DNA of 64,000 nucleotides from Rhodobacteraceae bacterium EL53 (GTDB lineage Bacteria > Pseudomonadota > Alphaproteobacteria > Rhodobacterales > Rhodobacteraceae): positions 1 through 64,000 of the forward strand of contig OMPR01000012.1 of NCBI GenBank assembly GCA_900313015.1. The letters are read 5' to 3'. Below, piece after piece: positions 9,198-18,025 of the stretch. The number at the start of each line of letters is the position of its first letter. The first letter of the stretch is position 1. The notes below the pieces were generated by a model, which ran no database searches, was not told where the DNA came from, and saw nothing but the letters and a program-made list of their open reading frames with translations. Both the position numbers and the translations under genes were made by a program.

Positions 9198-10418
9198 TCA
9201 GATTTCGATTTCGTATTGAGTGTTGTCGTCTGGGTTCGCCTGCAAATCACAAACCGCCTGCGTGTCGATGGGGGCTCGTTGTGGCAGCGTTTCTATCACT
9301 TTCATGCCCTGACCATCGAACTCCATGATGTGTACATCGACTGTGGCATGGTGGGTTTGCGGATCAATGGTGACCTTACCGGCAGGACCTTCAATAGAAA
9401 TGCCAGTCTCGAGCGCATCCACGACTGCATCACGTTCTATACTGCCTGCTTTACGCACACCTTCGGCCCAAAGCATGATGCCTTGATAGGTGGACACAGC
9501 AAGTTCATGAATGGCTGTCGTATCGCCGTACTCAGCCTGCCATTTTTCCTTGAACGCGGCGTTGGATGCGGTCTCCAGCTCTTGGCTGTAATTGTAGGCA
9601 ACCATAATGCCGTTGCCTTCTTCGGCGGTAAGCACCTTGTGTTCGTTGCCAACACCCATTGTTGTTGAGGCCAACGGGATCTTATCTTTCATACCCGCTG
9701 CGGCCCATTGACGGAAGAAAGACAAATGCGCCCCGCCCACAAGTGGAGCGAACACCAAATCCGGTGCCGTTTGCTGGATTTTGGTTATGGTTGAGCCAAA
9801 GTCAGACACATCCAGAGGGAAGAAATCGGTCGCTACAACCTCGCCGCCGTTTTCTTCGACAAACTTTTGAATCCAACGCGCTGTGATCTGACCGTAATTG
9901 TAATCCGCCGCGAGGATATGGACCTTTGGGCCAGACTTTTTCATGGCGTAGGGAACCAAAACTTCAACCTGCTGGGCAGGGGTTACGCCGGTGACAAAGA
10001 TGTTGCGGTCACAAACGCCACCTTCGTACTGCACGTTGTAGAAATACAGCGTCTTGGTCTTGCGCATCGTCTGGCGGATCGCCTCACGCGAGGCAGACAG
10101 AATACCACCATGCACCACGTCAACCTGATCCTGACGGGTCAACTGCTGAGCATACTGCGAATAGAGCGCCATGTCTGATTGGGTGTCATAGGCCGCGACT
10201 TCAACTTGCCGGTCCAAAAGACCGCCCCCGGCGTTGATCTCTTTGACGGCCAGGCGCATGGCCTGATCCATCGGCTTGCCATAGGCGTCAAAGATGCCTG
10301 AAGTATCTAGGATCGAGCCAAGCTGGATTTTATCCGCCGACATGGCCGCCTTTGGCAACATGGCCGCCGCGCTAACGGCAGCTGCGCCGCCAAGTAATTC
10401 TCTCCTGGTCAGAGACAT
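9198..10418 (-). CDS. Periplasmic amide/urea-type substrate-binding protein, Tat-exported
   Basis: A 406-residue type I periplasmic binding protein (Peripla_BP_5). The N-terminus has a twin-arginine motif (LTRRELLGG), a hydrophobic stretch and a likely cleavage after AMSA. The conserved region around QYEGGVCDRNIFVTG is typical of UrtA/FmdD-like binders of urea and short amides, as opposed to LivJ-type amino-acid binders. A GGAGG ribosome site lies 7 nt before the ATG. The protein should capture the substrate in the periplasm and deliver it to the LivHM-type channel. The cytosolic AmiC-like protein encoded further upstream belongs to the same fold. Confidence 0.92.
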   Translation of the reverse strand: MSLTRRELLGGAAAVSAAAMLPKAAMSADKIQLGSILDTSGIFDAYGKPMDQAMRLAVKEINAGGGLLDRQVEVAAYDTQSDMALYSQYAQQLTRQDQVDVVHGGILSASREAIRQTMRKTKTLYFYNVQYEGGVCDRNIFVTGVTPAQQVEVLVPYAMKKSGPKVHILAADYNYGQITARWIQKFVEENGGEVVATDFFPLDVSDFGSTITKIQQTAPDLVFAPLVGGAHLSFFRQWAAAGMKDKIPLASTTMGVGNEHKVLTAEEGNGIMVAYNYSQELETASNAAFKEKWQAEYGDTTAIHELAVSTYQGIMLWAEGVRKAGSIERDAVVDALETGISIEGPAGKVTIDPQTHHATVDVHIMEFDGQGMKVIETLPQRAPIDTQAVCDLQANPDDNTQYEIEI

Positions 10419-10463
10419 GAAAAGTCCTCCGTCGGTAAGGTTATGGATAAGGGGTGATTGAAA

Positions 10464-12095
10464 TCACTCTTTCGGTTTTTGGTCGTCTTTTGCCTTGATA
10501 CGATTGGCATAATCTGCGGTTCGCCCGGCAGTTTGTGCGTCAAAATCAAGCCCGATTTCTTCGCCCATCTGTTTCATCGCAGGAAGGCGCACGGCCATGC
10601 CAAGGATTTGATCCATTGCGGCCCCAAAGGCGCTATCAACACCTTCGCCACCCGCAGAAGCACCCCCACCAGGCCCGCTGATCTGGTTGATGCGGATCGA
10701 GTCGATCTTTTCGACAGGCTTCATCATCTGCGTCATGATCTCGGGCATCTTTTCGAGTTTGTGTTCTTCTAGACGCATGCGAATGACAGCATCACTCAGC
10801 GTGTTTTCAGCGGAATTGAGCGCGGTCTGACCAGCGGCCTCCGCCTCCATCGCGGCTTTTTCTGCGCTGGCCATCGCTGTCCGTGCAGAGGCGTCGGCCT
10901 GTGCGCGTGCCAGCAAAATGCTGACGTCGCTTTTCACGCGGCTGCCTTCAAGCTCGATGTCCCGCTCTTGCGTGAGCTTGGCTATTTCCTTTTCGCGCAG
11001 AGTGACTGCCCGTTCCTTTTGTGTCTGAACACTTTCTGCGGCTAGAATGACCTGTGCGCGGGCTTCTTCTTCTGCAGCTTTGGCCTGCGCTTCTTTCGCC
11101 CGCGACTGTGCCAGCTGAATATCATTTGCGATCTTGGCTTCTTCTAGTTCGAGCAACGCTTGCATTTCTATTTTGCGCAAAGCTTCGTCATTTGTGACCT
11201 GCGCGGATTTGGTTTCCTGCTCTTGTCGGATGCGCATTGTCTCTGATGCTTGTTTTGCCTCAGTGCGGGCCTGAGCGGAGCGACTCTCGGCTTCAACTTC
11301 AAGTTTGGCTAGGTGCTCTTGTTGGGCAATCTCCGTCTCGCGCTCAGAACGTTGCAGATCCATCTGGCGCTGATGTTGCGACAAGCGATATTCCCTAACG
11401 GCCACTTCGGTACTGGTTTCCACCGCGATCCGGGCTTTGCGTTCTTCAGCAACCATTTCGGCCAGTCGTCTCATACCGCGCGCGTTGAAGGTGTTGTTCT
11501 CGTCGCGTTGGGCAAAATCACTTTGGTCGATCGAAACAAGGGCAGCGGTCACCAGTTCCAATCCCAAGCGTTCGGCGTGCTCGGTCGCAACCTTCGCGAC
11601 TTCAGCAGTGAATGCTGCGCGTTCAAGATGGATATTATTCAGATCCCGTGTGGCAGCAGCAGTTTGTATCGCATTGGCCAATGGACCCGCGAGGGCCTCT
11701 TCAAAGGCCTCGCCCCCTCGTGCAATCCGACGGCCGAAAGCCTGTGCTGCGACGGCAATGCTGTCGGTGTCCGGTGCGACCCGCAATTCAAACTTCATTG
11801 AGATATCGGCGCGCAAAGGGTCAGCGGTCAGCACTGCTTCAGGCCCTGTGCGGGAGAGGGTGACTGTGTTCGTATGCATGGAAACACGTTGTGCTTGATG
11901 CACGATCGGCAGGACCAAACATCCGCTGTCCATTAACACGCGACGCCCGCCCAAGCCGGTACGTACCAGAGCACTGTCCAGCGACGCCTTCGCATAGAAC
12001 CGTTGCAAAAACCATATTCCAATCAGCAACGTGATCGCAAAAATGGCAACTGCCAATAACCAGAACAAATCGGAATCCCCCGTCGCATTGTGCAC
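10464..12095 (-). CDS. Flotillin-like SPFH/band-7 membrane protein
   Basis: A 543-residue protein with one N-terminal transmembrane helix (about 9-29), an SPFH/band-7 domain (about 38-205) and a long Ala/Glu/Gln/Arg-rich coiled coil (about 215-430), ending in a Gly-rich C-terminal region. This is the flotillin/YqiK arrangement; such proteins form oligomeric scaffolds in the membrane. It is encoded between the AmiC-like sensor and the importer, on the same strand, 45 nt before the binding-protein gene, so it is probably part of the amide operon. The annotated start is a GTG right next to a small hairpin (12096-12111) with no good ribosome site, so the start is uncertain. A role in organising the importer is inference only. 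Confidence 0.82.
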   Translation of the reverse strand: MHNATGDSDLFWLLAVAIFAITLLIGIWFLQRFYAKASLDSALVRTGLGGRRVLMDSGCLVLPIVHQAQRVSMHTNTVTLSRTGPEAVLTADPLRADISMKFELRVAPDTDSIAVAAQAFGRRIARGGEAFEEALAGPLANAIQTAAATRDLNNIHLERAAFTAEVAKVATEHAERLGLELVTAALVSIDQSDFAQRDENNTFNARGMRRLAEMVAEERKARIAVETSTEVAVREYRLSQHQRQMDLQRSERETEIAQQEHLAKLEVEAESRSAQARTEAKQASETMRIRQEQETKSAQVTNDEALRKIEMQALLELEEAKIANDIQLAQSRAKEAQAKAAEEEARAQVILAAESVQTQKERAVTLREKEIAKLTQERDIELEGSRVKSDVSILLARAQADASARTAMASAEKAAMEAEAAGQTALNSAENTLSDAVIRMRLEEHKLEKMPEIMTQMMKPVEKIDSIRINQISGPGGGASAGGEGVDSAFGAAMDQILGMAVRLPAMKQMGEEIGLDFDAQTAGRTADYANRIKAKDDQKPKE

Positions 12096-12111
12096 CCGAC
12101 CAAGGGGTCGG
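12096..12111 (-). promoter_or_regulatory. Hairpin abutting the SPFH gene start
   Basis: CCGACC at 12096-12101 pairs perfectly with GGTCGG at 12106-12111 around a 4-nt loop. It ends directly at the GTG start codon of the SPFH gene, where a ribosome site is expected but not seen. It could control translation, or the true start could be further inside the gene. Confidence 0.4.
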
Positions 12112-12139
12112 AGCCGATGTCAATCACGGTGAAGGATTT

Positions 12140-12178
12140 CATTTTCCATTTCAAGTACTTTATTTGAATTGGAAAATG
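12140..12178. promoter_or_regulatory. Long inverted repeat upstream of the SPFH gene (candidate MarR operator)
   Basis: Left arm CATTTTCCATTTCAA (12140-12154) and right arm TTGAATTGGAAAATG (12164-12178) are inverted repeats matching at 14 of 15 positions, with a 9-nt spacer. It lies in the 103-nt gap between the AmiC-like gene and the SPFH gene. No T-tract follows, so a classic terminator is unlikely. The half-site TTTTCCAnnTCAA recurs in the amiC-like/marR divergent promoter at 13375-13387, which favours a protein-binding site, although an mRNA hairpin remains possible. Confidence 0.55.
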
Positions 12179-12198
12179 ATTTGCTATTTAGTAAGCTT

Positions 12199-13293
12199 TT
12201 ACAACATCTTAAAGTCGCAAAATTGTATGCCATCCGCACGAGCTAGGTAGACAGACGGACGTTTTGAACCATTCTTTCGGGTAAAGCTACGGCCACTTTG
12301 GTGAACGACTGGCAGATAATCCTGAGTCGAACGTTCCTGCCAGACATCGCCGAAATCTTGCAGCAGGCCAGACAAGTAATGCAGCCCTTCGTAGGTAGAT
12401 TGCCCAATCGCGTTCAACGCGGGCCCGGTTTCACCATGCAAGGCATAATATCGCTCTTTGAAGCAATTGTTTGCGTCAGTTGAAATAGATCCAAAATAGG
12501 ATGAGACCGAAAAGTGACTTTCCAGATTGCCTTCGCCACAGGCCATCAACCCGTTTTCTTCCAAGGCGCAGGACAGACGCAAAATGGATCTGTGTAACCC
12601 ACGCCGACCGAATTCTCGATTGAAATTTACCGCATCTTGACCGACCAGTGAAACAAGAACCGCGTCTGCACCAGAGGCCTCCAATCGGTCGACCAGTTTG
12701 GTCATGCTGGGTAGACCAAAGGGCACGTAGCATTCCATTGCGAGGTCCACCTCCATGTTTTTGAGGCAGGTCTTTGCAAAGCTGTGGGAACTGCGCGGCC
12801 AAACATAGTCGTTGCCAATGAGTGCCCACTTACGTGGTCGAAAACGCTGTTGAAGCATCGCCATTGCGGGACCAAGCTGTTCTTGCGGGGTTTCACCAAT
12901 GGCAAACAAACCCGGCGTCGTCTCGCCCCCTTCATAAAGCGGTGTATAAATGTAGGGGACTCGTTGCCGTACAACTTTGGAAAGTCGCTGGCGCACTGCG
13001 CTTAGGTGCATGCCAACAATTGCGTCAATCGCACCGAGCTCGATCAGCTCGTTCACAATTTCCTCGATCGGTTCACCAGCCTCGACAGCAGCATCAATCA
13101 TTATAAGCTGCACGCGGCGTCCTTGAATGCCATCGCTGCGATTCAATTCTGCCACTGCAACCTGCGCACTGGATATACACGATGCAGCCCAAATTCCGGC
13201 AGGACCACACATGGGGATCAGAAGGGCAACGCGGAAACTGCCGGAGGCGTGCAAATTGCCGTGCTCGCGGAGGTCCGCAAGTTCAATCGGCAT
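12199..13293 (-). CDS. AmiC-like cytosolic amide sensor (binding-protein fold)
   Basis: A 364-residue protein with the periplasmic-binding-protein fold but no signal peptide: it begins with a short polar stretch and goes straight into the first beta strand (RVALLIPMCGPAG). It resembles Pseudomonas AmiC, for example PLYEGGETTPG and IGNDYVWPRSS against the corresponding PYEG and IGSDYIYPRES stretches. AmiC holds the antiterminator AmiR until amide binds. No AmiR gene is found here; a MarR regulator is encoded divergently instead. The start chosen is ATG 13293; TTG 13299 is in the same frame, and a stop lies in frame just upstream. It is the first gene of the leftward amide operon. How it signals is unknown. 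Confidence 0.82.
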   Translation of the reverse strand: MPIELADLREHGNLHASGSFRVALLIPMCGPAGIWAASCISSAQVAVAELNRSDGIQGRRVQLIMIDAAVEAGEPIEEIVNELIELGAIDAIVGMHLSAVRQRLSKVVRQRVPYIYTPLYEGGETTPGLFAIGETPQEQLGPAMAMLQQRFRPRKWALIGNDYVWPRSSHSFAKTCLKNMEVDLAMECYVPFGLPSMTKLVDRLEASGADAVLVSLVGQDAVNFNREFGRRGLHRSILRLSCALEENGLMACGEGNLESHFSVSSYFGSISTDANNCFKERYYALHGETGPALNAIGQSTYEGLHYLSGLLQDFGDVWQERSTQDYLPVVHQSGRSFTRKNGSKRPSVYLARADGIQFCDFKML

Positions 13294-13422
13294 TGCCAAA
13301 TCTTCGGGTCGGCGTCCCAGCGCAAGATCCTCCAGAGGTCGCGGCGGTTAAAGCGCATATTGCAATTGAAATTGTTTTCCAAGTCAACTAATTTCGAACT
13401 GAATGAAAACTTGAGGCGGATG
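13294..13422. promoter_or_regulatory. Divergent amiC-like/marR promoter region
   Basis: About 130 nt separate the two start codons. It contains TTTTCCAAGTCAA (13375-13387), the same half-site as both arms of the inverted repeat at 12140-12178, and next to it an imperfect palindrome with arms CAATT and AATTG (13363-13374). These are the best candidates for binding of the MarR protein. No sigma-70 promoter is called with confidence. Confidence 0.45.
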
Positions 13423-13845
13423 ATGACAACCCAACTCGATCCCTTTGACAGGCACCTTTCCTATGCGTTGGCCGCAGCACATAGGACAGTCAATCAATTG
13501 CTGAACGCGCGTCTGAAGAAGCACGGCATTCAAATCGAAGCATGGCGCATAATGGAATGTCTGGATCAGAGTGAAAAGCTGACTATGGGCGAACTGGCTA
13601 AGCGCGCCTTGTTAAATCCCTCTGCGTTAAGCAAGTTGGTTGACCGGATGGTATCCGACGGCTTGGTGCATCGCCAAATCTCAACCGCCGACCAGCGTCA
13701 AATTAATCTTCTTCTGACCAACCTTGGGCGGATGCGTATGCTGCAAATTCGCCAAGATGTAGAAGACGAAGATCGCGCGTTGACAGAACAATTCGATATG
13801 CAAGATAGCGCGCTGTTGATGCAACTTTTGTCCAAGCTGATCTAA
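13423..13845 (+). CDS. MarR-family transcriptional regulator
   Basis: A 140-residue MarR protein with the expected length and winged-helix core: recognition helix around LLNPSALSKLVDRMVSDGLV, then the wing ISTADQRQINLLLT. The frame is open much further upstream, but the start is placed at ATG 13423 because TTGAGG (13411-13416) sits 6 nt before it and the resulting length matches the family. ATG 13420 is also possible. Transcribed away from the amide operon, it is the likely local regulator, probably answering to a small ligand such as the amide, the acid or the acyl-CoA; which one is not known. Confidence 0.85.
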   Translation: MTTQLDPFDRHLSYALAAAHRTVNQLLNARLKKHGIQIEAWRIMECLDQSEKLTMGELAKRALLNPSALSKLVDRMVSDGLVHRQISTADQRQINLLLTNLGRMRMLQIRQDVEDEDRALTEQFDMQDSALLMQLLSKLI

Positions 13846-13945
13846 CGGGGCGTATATTAGGGTGCTGTCACGTTAACCGGGCGGAGTCGCCGTACACGAT
13901 AAGTGCGCGCAGGTAGCTTAGATGCGGGGTATCGATTGGCCATTT

Positions 13946-14401
13946 TCATGCACAGGGCTTTTTGTGCATGAAGGCCGCTCGTTTGCAGACCGCGACCAGA
14001 GTATCATCTTGGTTGAACGCTTCGTGCACAAAGTTCACGATACCTGCGTTCGGGCGGGACTTGCTTTCGCGGCATTCAGCAACAGTTGTTCGGATATGCA
14101 GGGTGTCACCGTGGAACACCGGCGCGGGAAAGTTTACCTCGGTCATCCCAAGATTGGCGATTGTGGTGCCATGAGTGGTTTCGTTGACCGTCATTCCGAT
14201 CATCGCACCCAGCGTGAACAAGGAATTGACCAGTGGTTTGCCGAATTCTGTTTGTTCCGCAAAGTGGTGATCGATATGCAAGGGCTGCGAATTGTAGGTC
14301 AACGAGCAAAAGAACATGTTGTCTGCTTCGGTGATTGTGCGGGTGATTGCGTGATCAATCACCATGCCTTGGGTGAATTCTTCGAACCAGAGTCCTGCCA
14401 T
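13946..14401 (-). CDS. MaoC-family enoyl-CoA hydratase
   Basis: A 151-residue single hot-dog protein. The hydratase motif is visible as the segment [20 protein letters not shown], with the catalytic Asp and His about ten residues apart, and later the conserved [13 protein letters not shown]. Its size and the QPLHID stretch recall hydratases acting on small branched or dicarboxylic enoyl-CoAs (itaconyl-/mesaconyl-CoA hydratase-like). The gene begins 3 nt after the carboxylase alpha-subunit gene ends, so it is cotranscribed with it. In this setting it may hydrate the product of the carboxylase, taking the place of a crotonase-type 3-methylglutaconyl-CoA hydratase; that assignment is inference. 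Confidence 0.85.
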   Translation of the reverse strand: MAGLWFEEFTQGMVIDHAITRTITEADNMFFCSLTYNSQPLHIDHHFAEQTEFGKPLVNSLFTLGAMIGMTVNETTHGTTIANLGMTEVNFPAPVFHGDTLHIRTTVAECRESKSRPNAGIVNFVHEAFNQDDTLVAVCKRAAFMHKKPCA

Positions 14402-14404
14402 TGT

Positions 14405-16387
14405 TCAATCCTCTTTTTCGGATGGGATAAGCTGTATCAGCATTGCGTTGGCATCGACGGTTTCGCCGGCACCGGTTTTGATTTCGCCTATTGTGCCGGG
14501 GACCGCCGCCTTGAGCTCCATCAAAAGTTTCATTGATTCCATCACCACCAAGGTTTCACCAGCAGTCACTGTTGCGTTTGGGGTGGCGCGAAGTTCGACA
14601 ATCAAACCTGGCATTGGTGCAATGATCTGATGGGGTGAGGGCGCATTTGTACCCTGTTTGGCGGCGTCAAAGTTCCCCAGAGGGAGGACCCCGTGGATTG
14701 CATCAAAGTCATGGCCCCACACATGGGTTCTATCGTTGCCAATCAAAGCCCCAACAGTGTTCTGGACACCGTTACGTGTGATGGTCAGTTGGGTGCTATT
14801 GGTTCGTTTCACCTGAACCGGTCCCGATGCAGTCGGAGTGCTGAGCACATATCCATCAGGTGTTTCAGTAATGTCGAGCCGTAGGCCGGTGTCTTGGGTG
14901 TCGCGATACGTTGTCGTTGCCGGATGGCCCGAGCTTTGCAACAGGCGAAACCCGCCCAGCGAAGTCCAGGGTGACAATGCCGGACGGTCCTGAATATGCA
15001 AAGCAAGCGCTGCGATGGCAAAGGTGTCGGTCTGTGTTGGCTGCCACCCCTCTGGCCATTCCTCAAACAGGAAATCTGTCGTGGCTCGGCTGGTTGCAAA
15101 GCGATCACGCTGGATCGCGTCGCGTAAGAAGAGCCGGTTGGTTTTGAGGCCTGCCACCTCGAGCTGTTCCAAACCTTTGGCAAGTTTGCGGCAGGCAATG
15201 TCCCGATCACTGCCATGGGCAATCAGTTTGGCAATCATCGAGTCATAGTTGGCACCAATGACCGATCCGGTCTGAACTCCGCTGTCGCAGCGTAGGTTGG
15301 GGTCAGTCGCCCAATGGAGAATAGTGCCTGTTTCTGGGCGGAAATTGTCAGCGGCGTCTTCTGCGGTCAACCGTGCCTCGATCGCGTGGCCTGTGCAGGT
15401 GACTTGGTCCTGCGTAAAGTGCAGCGCTTCGCCCGATGCCACGCGGAATTGCTGCTCCACCAGATCCAACCCTGTGACTTCTTCGGTGACGGTGTGTTCG
15501 ACCTGCAGTCGGGTGTTCACTTCGAGGAAATAAAAGGTTTCGGTTTCAGCATCCATGATGAATTCGACAGTACCGGTGCTGTCATACCTCATGGTGCGAC
15601 CTAGCCTGACTGCGGTTTCATACAGCGCGGTGCGGGTGTCATCGCGCAAGTTTGGGGCGGGGGCTTCTTCCAGCAATTTCTGGTGGTTGCGTTGAACAGA
15701 GCAATCGCGTTCAAACAGATGCAGCATGTTCCCATGCTTGTCGCCCAAAAGCTGGACTTCGATATGGCGTGGGTTTTGGATCAGCTTTTCCACCAACAGC
15801 CGATCATCGCCAAAAGCTCGCTTTGCTTCTGTCCGCGCCGAGGCAATGGCCACTGGCAGTTCTGCGGCATTAAAGACGGCACGCATGCCTTTGCCGCCGC
15901 CGCCAGCGCTGGCCTTGATCATGACCGGCAAGCCAACTCCTAGTGCTGACGAGATCAGCGTTTTGTCTGATTGATCCTGATCTGAATAGCCGGGAATACA
16001 GGGAACACCCGCATTCTGGGCTATTTTTTTGGCCTCGATTTTTGACCCCATCGACAGGATTGCATCAAGATGAGGCCCAACCCAAATCACTCCGTTTTCG
16101 GCACAACCCGTCACCAGATCTGGCTGTTCAGACAGAAATCCATATCCGGGGTGAATGGCGTTTACGTGGGTTTGGCGCGCGGCTTCAAATATACGATCGG
16201 CGCACAGATAGCTTTCTGTTGCAGGGGGCGGACCGATGTTAACGGCCTGATCCGCCATTTGCACATGCAGTGCGTCAGCGTCCGCATCAGAATAGACCGC
16301 AACAGTGCGCAGCCCCATTTTGCGGGCGGTTTTGATGATGCGGCAAGCGATTTCACCACGGTTCGCGATGAGAACTGACTCAAACAT
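14405..16387 (-). CDS. Acyl-CoA carboxylase alpha subunit (biotin carboxylase + BCCP)
   Basis: A 660-residue MccA/AtuF-type subunit. It carries the biotin carboxylase N-terminal domain (start MFESVLIANRGEIACR), the ATP-grasp domain with the glycine-rich loop GGGGKGM, the C-terminal carboxylase domain, and a biotinyl carrier domain whose biotin lysine is K620 in ESMKL (usual consensus AMKM). The start is at 16387; an in-frame extension upstream overlaps the beta-subunit gene and is not family-like. It charges biotin with bicarbonate and ATP and hands CO2 to the carboxyltransferase encoded 8 nt upstream. Confidence 0.93.
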   Translation of the reverse strand: MFESVLIANRGEIACRIIKTARKMGLRTVAVYSDADADALHVQMADQAVNIGPPPATESYLCADRIFEAARQTHVNAIHPGYGFLSEQPDLVTGCAENGVIWVGPHLDAILSMGSKIEAKKIAQNAGVPCIPGYSDQDQSDKTLISSALGVGLPVMIKASAGGGGKGMRAVFNAAELPVAIASARTEAKRAFGDDRLLVEKLIQNPRHIEVQLLGDKHGNMLHLFERDCSVQRNHQKLLEEAPAPNLRDDTRTALYETAVRLGRTMRYDSTGTVEFIMDAETETFYFLEVNTRLQVEHTVTEEVTGLDLVEQQFRVASGEALHFTQDQVTCTGHAIEARLTAEDAADNFRPETGTILHWATDPNLRCDSGVQTGSVIGANYDSMIAKLIAHGSDRDIACRKLAKGLEQLEVAGLKTNRLFLRDAIQRDRFATSRATTDFLFEEWPEGWQPTQTDTFAIAALALHIQDRPALSPWTSLGGFRLLQSSGHPATTTYRDTQDTGLRLDITETPDGYVLSTPTASGPVQVKRTNSTQLTITRNGVQNTVGALIGNDRTHVWGHDFDAIHGVLPLGNFDAAKQGTNAPSPHQIIAPMPGLIVELRATPNATVTAGETLVVMESMKLLMELKAAVPGTIGEIKTGAGETVDANAMLIQLIPSEKED

Positions 16388-16395
16388 TTTTGATC

Positions 16396-17940
16396 TCACA
16401 TCCTGTAAACGGGGCGGGCGCCGGTATCTTGATCTTCGCCAGCTGCCAGTGACAGGCACAGGCCCAGAACGTCGCGGGTTTGATTGGGTTCAATGATGCC
16501 GTCATCCCAAAGGCGAGCGGTGGCATAATATGGGTCGGATTGTTCTTCGAATTGGGTCCGGGTCCGGGCATCCAATGCGGCAATGTCATCTTCGGTTGTG
16601 GGGGATTTTAAACTTGTTCGGCGCAGGGCCGTGACCACGGTCGAGGCGACCTCAGGGCTCATCGTAGCGATGCGCGAATTGGGCCATGAAAACAGGAACC
16701 GGGGGCGAAACCCACGCCCGCACATGCCATAGTTTCCGGCCCCGTATGACCCGCCAACAAGAATGGTGTATTTTGGCACACGCGCGTTTGAGACCGCATA
16801 GACCAGCTTGGCAGAATGCTTGGCAATTCCGCCGCGTTCGGCGTCTGTACCGACCATAAACCCTGTGATGTTTTGCAAAAAGATCAGCGGGATCTGGCGT
16901 TGATCACAGAGTTCGATGAAATGTGCGCCCTTAAGCGAGCTTTCGGAAAACAACGCGCCGTCGTTGGCCAAAATGCCCACCGGATAGCCGTGAATATGGG
17001 CAAACCCAGTGATCAGGCTTTTGCCATAGTCAGGTTTGAATTCAGAAAAACTTGACCCATCCACCATGGTTTTGATCAGCGCCCTCATATTGATCGGGCG
17101 CTTCAAGTCAATCGGGGCATGGTCTTGGGTTTCACCGTGTTCGATTTCGGGGGCGCGGGCGGGCTGCGCAGGTGGTATGATCCGGCGCGTGTCACCCAGA
17201 TTTGCCACGATCTCGCGCAGCTTTTGCAACGCGGTTTCCTCGTCCGGGGCAATATGGTCGCTGACACCCGAAACGGTGGTGTGCATTTCGGCACCGCCAA
17301 GGGTTTCACCATCGACAATTTCATTGATCGCCGCCTTTACGATTGGCGGGCCGCCAAGGTGGATGCGCCCGGTTCCTTGGACCATGATCACCTGATCGGA
17401 CAGGGCAGGGATGTAGGCTCCGCCTGCGGTACATCCGCCAAAGACCACCGAGATCTGCGGTATTCCAGCTGCTGACATGCGACATTGCCGCCAGAAACCA
17501 CCGCCAAAGTGATCTTGGTCGGGAAACACCCTGTCCTGTTCTGGCAAAAAAGCCCCACCGCAATCTACCAAGTAGATACAGGGCAGCGTATGTTGTTCGG
17601 CGATGTCCTGAGCCCGTGAATGTTTGCGTACAGTTTCGGCAAAGAACGATCCGCCTTTGGTGGTGGCATCATTGGCGATGATCATGCAGGGGCGGTCGTG
17701 GATCATGCCGATCCCGGTCACGATCCCGGCGCCGGGCACCTCTGCGTTATAAAGGCCATGTGCGGCCAGCGGAGACAGCTCTAGAAAGGCGGTTCTGGGA
17801 TCAAGGATCATCTCGATACGGTCCCGAACGAATACTTTGTTCCGCTTGCTGTGGCGCGCGCGGGATTTGTCGCCTCCGCCCTGAGAGGCCTGTCTGTGTT
17901 TGTCTCGTAGTTCAGCAACAAGATCGGTGATCGTGGACAT
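16396..17940 (-). CDS. Acyl-CoA carboxylase beta subunit (methylcrotonyl-/geranyl-CoA type)
   Basis: A 514-residue carboxyltransferase with both halves of the crotonase-like fold. The CoA-binding stretch VDCGGAFLPEQ and the C-terminal YGAGNYGMCGRGFRPRFL are typical of 3-methylcrotonyl-CoA and geranyl-CoA carboxylases, less so of propionyl-CoA carboxylases. With the alpha subunit it should carboxylate the gamma carbon of a beta-methyl enoyl-CoA. It is the first gene of the leftward beta-alpha-MaoC unit, divergent from the acyl-CoA dehydrogenase gene. The palindrome at 17978-17991 lies in their shared promoter. The exact substrate is not certain. Confidence 0.92.
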   Translation of the reverse strand: MSTITDLVAELRDKHRQASQGGGDKSRARHSKRNKVFVRDRIEMILDPRTAFLELSPLAAHGLYNAEVPGAGIVTGIGMIHDRPCMIIANDATTKGGSFFAETVRKHSRAQDIAEQHTLPCIYLVDCGGAFLPEQDRVFPDQDHFGGGFWRQCRMSAAGIPQISVVFGGCTAGGAYIPALSDQVIMVQGTGRIHLGGPPIVKAAINEIVDGETLGGAEMHTTVSGVSDHIAPDEETALQKLREIVANLGDTRRIIPPAQPARAPEIEHGETQDHAPIDLKRPINMRALIKTMVDGSSFSEFKPDYGKSLITGFAHIHGYPVGILANDGALFSESSLKGAHFIELCDQRQIPLIFLQNITGFMVGTDAERGGIAKHSAKLVYAVSNARVPKYTILVGGSYGAGNYGMCGRGFRPRFLFSWPNSRIATMSPEVASTVVTALRRTSLKSPTTEDDIAALDARTRTQFEEQSDPYYATARLWDDGIIEPNQTRDVLGLCLSLAAGEDQDTGARPVYRM

Positions 17941-17977
17941 CGTCGAGCCCTTGTTTCGATTTGATTTGCGTTTCTAC

Positions 17978-17991
17978 CTAACGGCCGTTAG
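17978..17991. promoter_or_regulatory. Perfect palindrome CTAACGGCCGTTAG, candidate TetR operator
   Basis: This 14-bp perfect palindrome lies 37 nt from the carboxyltransferase start and 34 nt from the acyl-CoA dehydrogenase start, in the divergent promoter. The AACGnnCGTT core is a common form of TetR-family operators. The TetR gene at 19263 belongs to the rightward unit and is the obvious candidate protein. Confidence 0.65.
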
Positions 17992-18025
17992 AAAATCTGT
18001 CAACACACCGAACGAGGAGATCCTA

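Noticed and set aside
13006-13422. Longer N-terminus for the MarR protein
   Set aside because: It would run through the amiC-like gene and promoter; MarR proteins are about 140 residues and ATG 13423 has the ribosome site.
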